64,000 nt of DNA, from assembly GCF_002796985.1 (NCBI RefSeq), contig NZ_PEKX01000004.1, forward strand, positions 62,001-126,000, in the 5' to 3' direction. The notes below the pieces were generated by a model that worked only from the letters and a program-made list of their open reading frames with translations, had not been told where the DNA came from and ran no database searches. This stretch comes from Pseudomonas sp. Lineage in GTDB: Bacteria > Pseudomonadota > Gammaproteobacteria > Pseudomonadales > Pseudomonadaceae. Position numbers and translations under genes: made by a program. Of this stretch, positions 53,962 through 63,286 are shown piece after piece. How positions within the stretch are numbered: position 1 is the stretch's first letter; the number at the start of each line of letters is the position of its first letter.

Positions 53962-55039
53962 CTTGTGTCTCCCTGCTCATCGAGTTTTCGCTCAGTCCTT
54001 GATAGCGCCCCAGATTGACCGTGACGCAGGTTCGCCCCGCCGCTTGCCGCATCCGCTCGTCCAGGCCGGGTACCGCCGTCATGCCCAGCAGGACGGTGGG
54101 ATTGCCGAGGCTGGGCACTGGTAGGCAGGCCAGCGGCAGCGACAGTTGCAGGCGGGCGGTACAGCGCCAGCCCAGATAAACCCGCAGTAGCACCAGCAGG
54201 TCGCTATGCAATTGACCACCCGGCAGCCAGCCGCGCGCCTCGTCCAGGTCCTCGGTAGACAGCACCAGCAGCAACTGGCTGTTGGCGTCCGCGCCACTGG
54301 CGCCCAGCGGCGTACCCTGGCCCAGGCACACCGGCTCGCTGCGCGACAGGCTGGCTGGACGGGCCAGCGGCACCTTGCGTGGCCAGTGCGGCGTCACCTG
54401 CGCCTGCGTAGCGGGAGCGAGCAGCTTCACCAGCGCGACGACGCCTTCGGCATTGCGCGTCGGCAGGCGCATCACGCCCAGCAAGGCGAGGAAGCGCGAG
54501 ACCGGCGTGGCGATATGCTCGGCGGTGCCGGGAATCCCCAGGCCGATCAGCCCCAGCAGGCACTGTGAAGTGGCGTCCGCCCCGCCCGCCTCGAACGAAG
54601 CGGGATAGGAGTACTTGCGCCAGATACGGTAGAACTGGGTGAAGACGCGGTGGTTGAAGATATCGAGGAAGGCCTCCAGCGCCTCATGCCCCTCGCGGCG
54701 CTGGGCGATGTCGTCCAGGTAGGCGGTCGGCATCGGCGAGTCGACGCCGTAGAGCCCGAGCAGGCGCGTACGCACCGTGGCCGGCCGCTGCGGATGTTCT
54801 TCATCCACCTCGAAGGCTTTCAGCTCGCTGGCAGGGAAGCCCATGCCCGGATGCGGGCGGAAGCGTACGGGGTCGTCCGCCGGGTTCGTCGTGCTGCCCA
54901 GCGGCGGGTTGCCCGGCAGCGCCGCCTCGAGCAACTGGCAGAAGCGATACAGGCTGGCCTGGGGCAGCCGGTCGCCCAGCGCCTCCAGCAGCCCGCTGGC
55001 CTTCAGCCGGGAATACGCTGACTGTGGTTCTCTTTCCAT
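53942..55039 (-). CDS. tssG: T6SS baseplate subunit TssG
   Basis: 365 residues. Characteristic stretches are YRFCQLLEAALPGNPPLG, VRFRPHPGMGFPASELKAFE, LGLYGVDSPMPTAYLDDIAQ and LDIFNHRVFTQFYRIWRKYS. It builds the baseplate wedge with TssF. It overlaps tssF by 37 bp at its start and tssJ by 20 bp at its end, a tightly packed operon. Confidence 0.94.
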   Translation of the reverse strand: MEREPQSAYSRLKASGLLEALGDRLPQASLYRFCQLLEAALPGNPPLGSTTNPADDPVRFRPHPGMGFPASELKAFEVDEEHPQRPATVRTRLLGLYGVDSPMPTAYLDDIAQRREGHEALEAFLDIFNHRVFTQFYRIWRKYSYPASFEAGGADATSQCLLGLIGLGIPGTAEHIATPVSRFLALLGVMRLPTRNAEGVVALVKLLAPATQAQVTPHWPRKVPLARPASLSRSEPVCLGQGTPLGASGADANSQLLLVLSTEDLDEARGWLPGGQLHSDLLVLLRVYLGWRCTARLQLSLPLACLPVPSLGNPTVLLGMTAVPGLDERMRQAAGRTCVTVNLGRYQGLSENSMSRETQDVAYRF

Positions 55040-56766
55040 CGCAGACTTTTGCCCGAAGGTTGCAGGACCAGCGTGAGCTGGTTGAACAGGTGAATATCGG
55101 CGTACAGCGCGAAGAAGCGGTTGAGCATTTCACCGAACAGGTGGATGTCGCCTTCGCCTGAGAAGCCGTTGGCATCCAGCGTGACCTCGATATCCACGCC
55201 ACGCAGCAAGAAGCCCTTCTCGAAGCGCTGGATCAGGTGGTGGCGTACTTCGACGATGGCTTCCAGGCGGCGGCGGTTCAGCTCGCTGTGGGTCCAGTCG
55301 TACAGCGCCAGGGTGCCGCGCAGGACCTCGGCGTTATCGAGCATCGGCAGGAAGTTCGAACCCAGGTGGCTGAGTACCCGCCAGTGGAAGCGGTCGCGGT
55401 TGGGCGGGTAGCACGGCAGGGTTGGTGCGCAGAGGTTGCGGACTTTCAGGCCGACCAGTGGCGACTTCACCAATGAGTCCAGCAGCGTGCTTTGCAGCGC
55501 TTTGCGCGGCAGTTGACCGTTCGTGCCGGTGAGCCGCAGGGACAGGCTCTCGCCCTGGCTGAGGCGATCGGCATCGAAGCCTTCACCGCCCAAAATCAGC
55601 CAGGTATCGTGCATGCCGTTCACACCACGCTTCATTCGCGTGTGGAAATAACGCTCGGGCGCCTCGTCGCGCAGCATCCCGCCCTTGTGGCGGAAGCTGG
55701 TGAAGGGTACGTAGTCGCGCCTCGTGGAGTGTTTGGAGGACGAGACGTTGTCCACCGAGTAGATCTCGGTGTGGCCATCCTGCAAACGCATCGGTCGCAA
55801 CAGATAATCGGTTTGCAGCGGCAACAGCGTCAGTGGGTCGGCTTCCAGTGGAAACAGGTTGATCACCGGCACGGCGTGTAGACGTACATGCTCAGCCGAT
55901 ACCGCGAACTCATGCTGCCACTGCTCGCTCAACACCACGTCCAGCTCGAATCCCGAAAGCTCCAGCGGGATCGGCATTTGCTCCAGACCACAGAGTGTGA
56001 CGAACATGAATTTTTCGCGGAAGGTGAAGTATTCCAGCAGTAACTGGTAGCCGCTGAAGGCACCATCGCCCTTGGGCCACAGCCGATCGTCATCGCCAAA
56101 GCCTTTTGCCGAGAAATGGCCATCCAGCTTCAGCCGGTCGGTCTGCCCCGGCACCCGCACATAAAGCGACTGTGCATTGAGCGTCAATGCGCGGTGCAGC
56201 GCACTAGTCAGTGGACCATCGCCATTGAGATACAGCGGCACACGGCTGAGGTCGATCAACTTCCAGTCCGCCAGGGGGCTGCAGGCGAAGCGCAGGCGCA
56301 AGACGGAGCGTCCATCCGGATCGCTGGTCACGCGTGCCGACTCGATGGTCATCGGGTTAAGCGTCACGTCCTGAGTGGTGGTATAGCAGCAACGTGTGCG
56401 CTTAGGGCCTACGGGCTGCGACAGGATCTCGAAGCCCTTGGGGATGGTTTCGCAACGCTTCATTTCGCGAATGTCCGGTGCCAGTTCGACCACCGACAGC
56501 GACGGGATGGTGCGCAAGTAATGCGGCCAGAGCAGGCTCACCAGCCCTTCGGTCAGTTCCGGCAGGTCATCGTCGAGTTTTTCGCGCAGGCGCCCCATGA
56601 GGAAGGCAAAGCCCTCGAATAGGCGCTCCACGTATGGGTCGCGCGCGCCGGCCTTATCCAGGTTGAGTTGTGCCGCGCGGTCGGGGAAAGCTTCGGCAAA
56701 CTCCTTGCCCGCCTCGCGCAGGTAGCGCATTTCGGCGTCGAAATAGCGCAGGGTCAGATTGTCCAT
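55003..56766 (-). CDS. tssF: T6SS baseplate subunit TssF
   Basis: 587 residues from ATG 56766 (MDNLTLRYFDAEMRYLREAG); the frame continues upstream into the tssA end without a credible start. RDPYVERLFEGFAFLMGRLR and ELTEGLVSLLWPHYLRTIPS are TssF hallmarks, and the late segments NRDRFHWRVLSHLGSNFLPM and LLRGVDIEVTLDANGFSGEG also match. Two copies with one TssG form each wedge. Confidence 0.95.
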   Translation of the reverse strand: MDNLTLRYFDAEMRYLREAGKEFAEAFPDRAAQLNLDKAGARDPYVERLFEGFAFLMGRLREKLDDDLPELTEGLVSLLWPHYLRTIPSLSVVELAPDIREMKRCETIPKGFEILSQPVGPKRTRCCYTTTQDVTLNPMTIESARVTSDPDGRSVLRLRFACSPLADWKLIDLSRVPLYLNGDGPLTSALHRALTLNAQSLYVRVPGQTDRLKLDGHFSAKGFGDDDRLWPKGDGAFSGYQLLLEYFTFREKFMFVTLCGLEQMPIPLELSGFELDVVLSEQWQHEFAVSAEHVRLHAVPVINLFPLEADPLTLLPLQTDYLLRPMRLQDGHTEIYSVDNVSSSKHSTRRDYVPFTSFRHKGGMLRDEAPERYFHTRMKRGVNGMHDTWLILGGEGFDADRLSQGESLSLRLTGTNGQLPRKALQSTLLDSLVKSPLVGLKVRNLCAPTLPCYPPNRDRFHWRVLSHLGSNFLPMLDNAEVLRGTLALYDWTHSELNRRRLEAIVEVRHHLIQRFEKGFLLRGVDIEVTLDANGFSGEGDIHLFGEMLNRFFALYADIHLFNQLTLVLQPSGKSLRWKENHSQRIPG

Positions 56767-56788
56767 GTTCCAGTCCTGGGAAGAAGGT

Positions 56789-58369
56789 TCAGCCGCAGAG
56801 CACGGCGGCGCGAACGGGGTCGATGGCGACCAGGGCGGCCAGCAGGATTTCCATGCGGCGGGCCAGGGCAGGCTTGTCGGCATCGCTGCGCTGGGCTTTC
56901 TGCCGCAGCAGCTTGAGCAGGCGCGCCTTGACCTCGAAGCACAACTCGGGCTCCCAGTCGCTCAGTGCCTGCGCCTGGCTATCCAGCTCGGTCAACAAGT
57001 GCACCGCCAGCTCGGCCTTGCCATGCTGCTCGGCCACACGGGCCATCAGCAGGCGCAGCAGCCAGCGCTGACGGCCGCTGCGCAAGTCCGGGCGGGACGC
57101 CAGCCAGGCCAGCGCCGCCTCCACGCCATCGCTGTCGGCCTGGGCCAGGGCTTCGCTTTCCAGCGCTAGTACATCGTCACTGGTCGAACCGGCAGCCACG
57201 GCGGTGCTCATCCACTGCGCGGCCTGCCCGGTGCTGACGTGCTGAGCGATCCAGTTGCGCGTGGTCTCGTCGGCGAACGGCGTGCCGTCGCTCCAGTGCA
57301 ACTGCTCCAGCCCCGGCAGGCGCTCCAGCAACAAGCGCAGGTCGCCCCTGACCAGCTCGGCCCAGCCGTCGAAGGGCGTACCCAGCCGGCTCAGCGCCTG
57401 ACACAGGTGCCACTGCAGATCCAGCCAGAAGTGATTCACCCCCTCGGCGAACATGCGCTCGGCCTGATCGAGCAGCTCGGTCCAGCCCTGCTGCAGGTTG
57501 AGGCGCTTGAGCTGCGCCCGGTACTCCGTGCGCGGCGGCGCCAGGCGGGTATTGCCACTGGCGTCCTGGGGCGGCAGCTGGTGCACGGTGTCCCAGCGCA
57601 GGCTGGTCAGCAGGCGATGCGCCGCCAGCCAGCCCTGGGGCTGATCGCGCAGATAACTCGCCAGCGCCTTGCCGCTGTCGAGCAGATCGCGGCCGGACTG
57701 GACCTTCCCCGGCATTGGCGCAGCGGACGCCATCAGCGGCTCGTGCTGCGCCGCACTGTTCTGCGGCACCAGCGCATTCACCCCGCCGGACAGTGCCAGG
57801 CGGCTGCTCAGGGCGGCATACAGCCCGCCCAGCCCCGGTCGCTCGGCCTCCGGCCAGGACGCGAAGATTTCTTCCAGCCAGGCCAGCGCCGCGACCGTGC
57901 GCTGGGTTTCCACCTTCACCACCTCGGGGTATAGTGACAGGCTGTCCAGCACCTTGGCGCTGGCTAGCCATTCCAAGGCCATGCGCCGACTGTTCGGGCG
58001 TGCCGGCAAAACCTGGCCGCCGAAACGGTCAAGCATCGCCGCCAGTAGCTCCAGGCCGTCGGCGAACCCCGCCTCGCCGTCGCCCTGGGTGCGCGCCCAG
58101 AGGTAGTAGCTGACGATTCGCACGTCCTTGCAGCGCTGCTTCAGCAACTGCTCCGCCAGGCGCGCCACCCGCTCCACGTCCGCCCCGGAAAGCTTGTTGA
58201 CTTCCTCGCGCATGCGCTGGAAGTCGTCGTCATAGCCGGGGTCCTCGCCCACTGCCTCATCACCCTCGATGGGCAGCAGCCACGGCCCCCACTGCGCCGC
58301 CTGCGCCTTCGCCAGCGCCACGGCGTCCTGCCCTTCCAGGCAGGTCGATATCAATCCTTGCAAGCTCAT
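56789..58369 (-). CDS. tssA: T6SS protein TssA (ImpA_N domain with VasJ-type C-terminus)
   Basis: 526 residues from the ATG at 58369 (MSLQGLISTCLEGQDAVALA). The N-terminal ImpA domain spans about 40-180 (GYDDDFQRMREEVNKLSGAD, RRMALEWLASAKVLDSL), and the C-terminal VasJ part includes ERMFAEGVNHFWLDLQWHLC. TssA caps or coordinates tail-sheath assembly. It lies between tssM (25-bp gap) and tssF (22-bp gap). A second ImpA-domain protein with an OmpA tail ends the operon. Confidence 0.92.
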   Translation of the reverse strand: MSLQGLISTCLEGQDAVALAKAQAAQWGPWLLPIEGDEAVGEDPGYDDDFQRMREEVNKLSGADVERVARLAEQLLKQRCKDVRIVSYYLWARTQGDGEAGFADGLELLAAMLDRFGGQVLPARPNSRRMALEWLASAKVLDSLSLYPEVVKVETQRTVAALAWLEEIFASWPEAERPGLGGLYAALSSRLALSGGVNALVPQNSAAQHEPLMASAAPMPGKVQSGRDLLDSGKALASYLRDQPQGWLAAHRLLTSLRWDTVHQLPPQDASGNTRLAPPRTEYRAQLKRLNLQQGWTELLDQAERMFAEGVNHFWLDLQWHLCQALSRLGTPFDGWAELVRGDLRLLLERLPGLEQLHWSDGTPFADETTRNWIAQHVSTGQAAQWMSTAVAAGSTSDDVLALESEALAQADSDGVEAALAWLASRPDLRSGRQRWLLRLLMARVAEQHGKAELAVHLLTELDSQAQALSDWEPELCFEVKARLLKLLRQKAQRSDADKPALARRMEILLAALVAIDPVRAAVLCG

Positions 58370-58394
58370 CGATGCGTCCTGAATTCCCTTGCTG

Positions 58395-61300
58395 TCATTC
58401 GCCGTCGTACCCGAGCGGGTCGACCGCAGCGTACGGCTGGGCCTGCCCTGCCCCGACATTGAAAATGTTCTCCGGCAGCATGAAGCCGCGCAGTTGCAGC
58501 ACCGCGAGCGGGCCTCGACCCAGCTCCGTCTGCAATTGCCAGGTCAGTGGCAGGTCATCCGGCGCCTTGAGGACCAGCTCGAACCGGGTATTGCTGTCGT
58601 CCAGTGAACTCACCTGCGCCTGTTCCAGCAGGCGGATCAGCCCCCACACGCCGGAGTAGTCGCCAAACAACCGCGCCCCACCCTTGAGGCTGGTCCAGCT
58701 CAGCGAGGCACCCGGATGGTCGGTGCCTCCCGGCCAGGTGAACTGCTGCCAGCTCTCCATCTGGTTGAAGTACTCCAGCGTCACGCCATCCAGGATGAAC
58801 GTGGTCTCCACCAGATTGCGCACCGGCTTGGCCTGCAGCTGGAAGGTCATGCCCAGGCCACCGTCGGTGTAGAGCATGTCCGCCAGGTCGCTGAGCTGGT
58901 TGACCGCCTTGAGGAACTGCGGGTTGAAGTGCAAACCCTGGCTGTGCGCGCTGTCCGGCACCCAGCGGTTGCCTTCCTTGCGCAGCACGCCGCCCAGTTG
59001 CGACTTGAGGAACTGGTCGATGCGACCACTGCCGGAGCGAATCATCTGCCCCAGCATCGGCAGCGAAGCATCGCTACCACTGACCTCGAACGGATACCGC
59101 CCACTGAACGCCCGGTTCCAGTTCTCCACCACCGCGCGCTGCCACTGGCGATTCAGCCCCGCTGCCGATGGCTGCAACACCCCTTCCCAGGCCTGGTTGA
59201 GCGGCTGCACGAAGAGGTTCTGGCCGAAGCCGCTCCACTCCCCACCCAGGCTCGCGGCGATCAGGCCGCCGTAGTCGAGAGTATCGGTGAGGTCCACGCT
59301 GGTGCCCTGGAACACCGTCTGCGCCAGGGCCTGGGTCATCGCCTGGGGATCGCTGGCATTGGTCACATGCTGCAACTTCAGGCGCACACGGGTGACCCGC
59401 GTGAGGAACGCCTGCAGGCTCAGACCGTCATCGGCGTTACCGGCAGCGCCCTTGTCCTTGCCCAGCAGCGCAAGCAGCGGGCCGAAGGTGCTGTCCAGCG
59501 GACCTTGGGGGTCGTTGGTCTTCTGGTCGATTACCGGCTTTTTGTCCTTCTCCAGCAATTGCTGCGCTGAGCGCATCAGCGAATCGGCCAGCGCCTCGCC
59601 CTTGACCTCGGTCTTGCCCTGATAGGCCAGGGTGTTCATCAGCGCGATCAGCGGAGACTGGCGCACGTCGCTGAGCAAGGTCAGCTGGCTGATGGAGTCA
59701 GAGAGGCTGCTTGCCTGGCGCCAGCGAATGCTGTTGAGAAAACCCAGCCAGGCGCCGCTGAACTCCTGGAAGTAGCGCTCGGTCAACTGCGCCTTGAGCA
59801 CCTCGGGTTTCAAGTCGCTGTCGAGGGTGCTCTGCTGATCGCTCAACACCCAGTCGATTGCTTCACGGCGAGCCTCGGCAACTTCGTCGATGGCCTTGCC
59901 CACCTGGCCCTCCCAGGCCTGGCGGGTGTAGACACCCGGCACGCTGTTGGGCGTGTCGAACAGCGTCGATGCATCGGTTTCGCCGACCATGTCCAGCAAG
60001 GTCATCGCCGCGAAGTTATTGCTCGCCCGGTCGATCACCTGCTGGTACAGGTTCGACATGCCGTTACGCTGGCCCAATTGCCCCAGTAGCACTTGCCGAG
60101 CCTGGGCCACGAGGCTGGGCTGAGCCTGGGTGCGCCACTCGGGATGCGCCGCCAGGTGCTGCGCGTAGAAAGACCACAGGTTGGGCGCCAGGTCTTGCCA
60201 GAGTCCCGGTGTGACACCAGGGCGATCACCCTCCTCACGGCTCAGCACCTTGGTCAGGAACTCCGGGTCGGCCTTCTCCGGACGCGCCATCATCAGATAG
60301 GCCTTGAGCTGGGCATGGGCCTCTTCGGCACGCGACGCCCGCTCGGGGCTGTCTGCCGGCAAGGCGGCGAGGTCAATCAGTTGCTGCTCCAACTGTTTGG
60401 TAGCCACATCACGCATCAGCCGATTGTTCGCCTGCGCATAGCGCGGCCACAGCACGGCCAACAGAGCATCGTTCTGGCTCAAACCAAAGCGCAGGTACCA
60501 CGGCTCGCCATGCTCGCGGCGGTAATCCAGCCGCGACATTTCACGGGTCAGCTCATGCAATGCCTTGAGCTGCGCATCCGCATCGCCGGGTGTGTTGATG
60601 GTCTCCAAGGCCGACTCCACGGTAGCGATCTGGCTGCGGTTGCTGGTGAAGGACAGCAGGAATGCCAGGGCGCAGAGACCGGCAAGAGCCAGCACACCGA
60701 TATAGGCCCCGCGCGCCCAGGACCAGGCCAGGCGCCGGCCACGGGTTTGTCTGTCCGCCAGTACGGCACTCCAGCTTGCCTCCGGCCACCACGCATTCGG
60801 TGTGCCCGCGGCAATGCCGGTAAGTTTGGGGCTGAACAACAAGCCACGCAGCGGCAAGGATCGATTGAGCTGCGCCAGGAATGGACTCAGTGCCTGACGC
60901 CATTGGGTGATGCCGTTGTGTTCCAGGTCACGGGAAAGGCGCAGCAGGAAGTCGTAATGGGGCTTTTCGTCGAGTTGGCCTATCCCCCTTTCGCGCAGCG
61001 GCACCACCAATTGACGTAGCGACGCCTCGATCTGTTCGGCAGTGGCCTTGGCCGGCAACAGGCAACCCACCGATTGTCCCTCACGACCGGTTTGATTCCA
61101 TTGGCTGGAACAGACCTGCCACAGGTACAACGGCGCCTGCCAACGCAACGCCTGGCCCAGGTCGCGCAACTGGCGCACACCGGTACTCAGGGTGGCCGCG
61201 TCATGGCCTTGCTCCGCGCTCAGTGCCCAGACGATGCCGTCTAGCGGGCGTGATCGGCGCAGTGTCTTCAGCAAGACCGCCACATCGGTTTGCCACTGAC

Positions 61301-61772
61301 CACTCAACGAGCCACCGCGTAGCAACACGGTGTCCTGTCCCTCCAGCCACTGCTGCTTGGACAGCCCCGGCGCCACCGCCTCGATCTGCTCAGGCTCACC
61401 AACGACCAGCAGTAGGCGGACTTTGCGTTTCCAGAAGAACCCGTACTGAGCCTGCAACTGCTGGGGGATCTCGTCCCTCGGTGAGGCACGCTTGCTGGAA
61501 GGCGGCAACGTTCCGTCAGACACGGGCAAAACCCCCGTTGCCACCCCCTGTTGCTGATGCTGCTGACGCTTGATATGGGCCAACAGCTTGGGGGCGAAAC
61601 GGACGATCAGCACGATGACGCTCAGCAGCAGGAAGGCCAACACCTTGTCGCGATTCTCGACCAGCCCCACTCGATCACCATAACGCCAGATCGCCCAGCC
61701 CACTGCTGCCAGGGCCACCCCAATCAACATTCCGCCACCGGCGCGGCGCCACAGGTTGCTGTAAGTCCTCAT
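58395..61772 (-). CDS. tssM: T6SS inner-membrane core protein TssM (IcmF)
   Basis: 1125 residues from the ATG at 61772, which overlaps the previous stop (ATGA). Two N-terminal membrane spans (GGGMLIGVALAAVGWAIW and VLAFLLLSVIVLIVRF), a cytoplasmic domain, a third span (YIGVLALAGLCALAFLLS) and a long periplasmic IcmF/DUF1215 region. The usual nucleotide-binding P-loop is not visible: the matching segment reads LLVVGEPEQIEAVAPGL. Together with TssJ and TssL it forms the trans-envelope complex; tssL must be outside the window. Confidence 0.95.
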   Translation of the reverse strand: MRTYSNLWRRAGGGMLIGVALAAVGWAIWRYGDRVGLVENRDKVLAFLLLSVIVLIVRFAPKLLAHIKRQQHQQQGVATGVLPVSDGTLPPSSKRASPRDEIPQQLQAQYGFFWKRKVRLLLVVGEPEQIEAVAPGLSKQQWLEGQDTVLLRGGSLSGQWQTDVAVLLKTLRRSRPLDGIVWALSAEQGHDAATLSTGVRQLRDLGQALRWQAPLYLWQVCSSQWNQTGREGQSVGCLLPAKATAEQIEASLRQLVVPLRERGIGQLDEKPHYDFLLRLSRDLEHNGITQWRQALSPFLAQLNRSLPLRGLLFSPKLTGIAAGTPNAWWPEASWSAVLADRQTRGRRLAWSWARGAYIGVLALAGLCALAFLLSFTSNRSQIATVESALETINTPGDADAQLKALHELTREMSRLDYRREHGEPWYLRFGLSQNDALLAVLWPRYAQANNRLMRDVATKQLEQQLIDLAALPADSPERASRAEEAHAQLKAYLMMARPEKADPEFLTKVLSREEGDRPGVTPGLWQDLAPNLWSFYAQHLAAHPEWRTQAQPSLVAQARQVLLGQLGQRNGMSNLYQQVIDRASNNFAAMTLLDMVGETDASTLFDTPNSVPGVYTRQAWEGQVGKAIDEVAEARREAIDWVLSDQQSTLDSDLKPEVLKAQLTERYFQEFSGAWLGFLNSIRWRQASSLSDSISQLTLLSDVRQSPLIALMNTLAYQGKTEVKGEALADSLMRSAQQLLEKDKKPVIDQKTNDPQGPLDSTFGPLLALLGKDKGAAGNADDGLSLQAFLTRVTRVRLKLQHVTNASDPQAMTQALAQTVFQGTSVDLTDTLDYGGLIAASLGGEWSGFGQNLFVQPLNQAWEGVLQPSAAGLNRQWQRAVVENWNRAFSGRYPFEVSGSDASLPMLGQMIRSGSGRIDQFLKSQLGGVLRKEGNRWVPDSAHSQGLHFNPQFLKAVNQLSDLADMLYTDGGLGMTFQLQAKPVRNLVETTFILDGVTLEYFNQMESWQQFTWPGGTDHPGASLSWTSLKGGARLFGDYSGVWGLIRLLEQAQVSSLDDSNTRFELVLKAPDDLPLTWQLQTELGRGPLAVLQLRGFMLPENIFNVGAGQAQPYAAVDPLGYDGE

Positions 61773-62932
61773 GCCAACTCTCCCGTGGCGACAGTACTGA
61801 TCCAACGCTGCGAGGGCTCCTGACTGAGCAATACCAAGGGCTGCTGGAAGTGGCGACTCATCTCAAGCCCCAGCGCAGCGAGCAGCCAGGCACTGAACGG
61901 CCCAGGTACACCACAGAGCGATTCTTGTACCCACTGCTGCCCCGCTTGGAACTTCGCCTGCTGAGCCTCTCCCATGGAGAGAATGCTCCCGAGGCACGGC
62001 TGCCATTGCGCGCTGTCGGCCAGGATGCCGGTGGCGTTTCGTGCCGTCAGTTGCGTTTGCAAAAACAACGGAAATTCGGTCTTCAGTTGCTCAACATTCA
62101 GGTGCATAGGCCGCAGTAAACGTCCCTGTATGGGCAGCGCCCATTCCTGCGCCAGCGCATCGGGGCACAGCAGCAAAGCAGCCAAGCCATCGGAATAGGA
62201 GCTTGCACCGTTGACCTGCAACACCAGGATCAGGTCAATCGCAGCACCGGGTGTCTTCAGGCCATCCTCCAGCCATTGCAGCGACAGCTCACTGATGAAG
62301 CTCGCTGCCACTTGCGAGCGTGATGGCATAGCCTTGAGCCAGGCTTTGCGCCACGATGCCTGGAAATTTTCAAGCTCTTCAGCCTCCACGTCATGCAGCA
62401 CGGTCACCCGCAAATCACGATCGGCGGGCAGCGCCATCAGAGCAGGCCCTACCCCCGCGAACAGCTTCTGCAACGCTACCTGCACACGCTCATTGCCTTT
62501 CGCGGGCAGGTCGGCAATTCGGCAGGCCTCGCCGGGACGACGCGGCTCACCGGCGGCCCCTTGAGCGATAACGGCTGCCGACACCTGCTCCGGCAGCACC
62601 ACGCAACTCGCCTGCACCGCAAAGTGCCGCTTTGCCCAATGGCTCCAGGCGACTTCTGCTTCCTGTGCCTGCTCCTCCAGGAACTGGAAATGGCTGAGTG
62701 CTCCACCATAGGTGTAACTACGAACCGCGAATGCCAGCAGCCACAACAGTAACGGCGCAGCAGCCAGCAGCCAGACATTAACGCCAGCGATTTCAGGTAG
62801 ACGCCCCGATACCGCCAGCACGAACAACCCGATGCCAATGACCACCGCCAGCAGAGCAGCCCCCAACCAGCGGATCATCGAGAGTGGTTCGGGAGCCACG
62901 GCGACTTCAGGCGCACGACGATTCCAAGCCAT
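61769..62932 (-). CDS. T6SS-cluster membrane protein of unknown function
   Basis: 387 residues. Two spans near the N-terminus (about 21-42, LGAALLAVVIGIGLFVLA; and 53-70, VWLLAAAPLLLWLLAFAV) are followed by a soluble part with no motif I recognise. It starts 4 bp after the PAAR gene and overlaps tssM by ATGA, so it is made together with both. The topology, with a large C-terminal domain, suggests an assembly or immunity helper. Genes in this slot occur in other T6SS clusters as I recall, but I give no function. Confidence 0.8.
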   Translation of the reverse strand: MAWNRRAPEVAVAPEPLSMIRWLGAALLAVVIGIGLFVLAVSGRLPEIAGVNVWLLAAAPLLLWLLAFAVRSYTYGGALSHFQFLEEQAQEAEVAWSHWAKRHFAVQASCVVLPEQVSAAVIAQGAAGEPRRPGEACRIADLPAKGNERVQVALQKLFAGVGPALMALPADRDLRVTVLHDVEAEELENFQASWRKAWLKAMPSRSQVAASFISELSLQWLEDGLKTPGAAIDLILVLQVNGASSYSDGLAALLLCPDALAQEWALPIQGRLLRPMHLNVEQLKTEFPLFLQTQLTARNATGILADSAQWQPCLGSILSMGEAQQAKFQAGQQWVQESLCGVPGPFSAWLLAALGLEMSRHFQQPLVLLSQEPSQRWISTVATGELA

Positions 62933-62935
62933 CGC

Positions 62936-63202
62936 TTAGAACACCGAACAGTCGGGAGCGCTGGAAATCACCTGGCAGCCACAGGCACTGCGGCAGCCAT
63001 CCACCACCAACGCGCGGCCGTTCTCGGACCAGTCTGTGCAACCTTCGACGATGGCGTTGACGCCATGGGCAGGGCAACTGACCTGATCACCCACCAGCGC
63101 CACGAGCTTGCCATGTACCTGATGGGTGGAAGTGGCACTAATGACCTGGCCACCATGGCTAGTTTTGTCACCCAGCAAAACGAATCCTCGGGACATGGAC
63201 AT
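62936..63202 (-). CDS. PAAR-domain spike-tip protein
   Basis: 88 residues from the ATG at 63202, with AAGGA 8 bp upstream; a TTG seven codons earlier is less likely. The PAAR fold is evident in MSRGFVLLGDKTSHGGQVIS, VALVGDQVSCPAHGVNAIVE and GRALVVDGCRSACGCQVISS, with the His and Cys that bind zinc. It sharpens the VgrG spike and can carry effectors. It has no effector extension. Adjacent is a lipoprotein gene that may be an immunity gene. Confidence 0.9.
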   Translation of the reverse strand: MSMSRGFVLLGDKTSHGGQVISATSTHQVHGKLVALVGDQVSCPAHGVNAIVEGCTDWSENGRALVVDGCRSACGCQVISSAPDCSVF

Positions 63203-63286
63203 CCAATCCTTATTTATTGCCAATCAGTGGAGAACGCCAGCGCGCTTCTCGCGCCCAGCTCAGCAAGGAACGCTCTGGCCGCCGAC

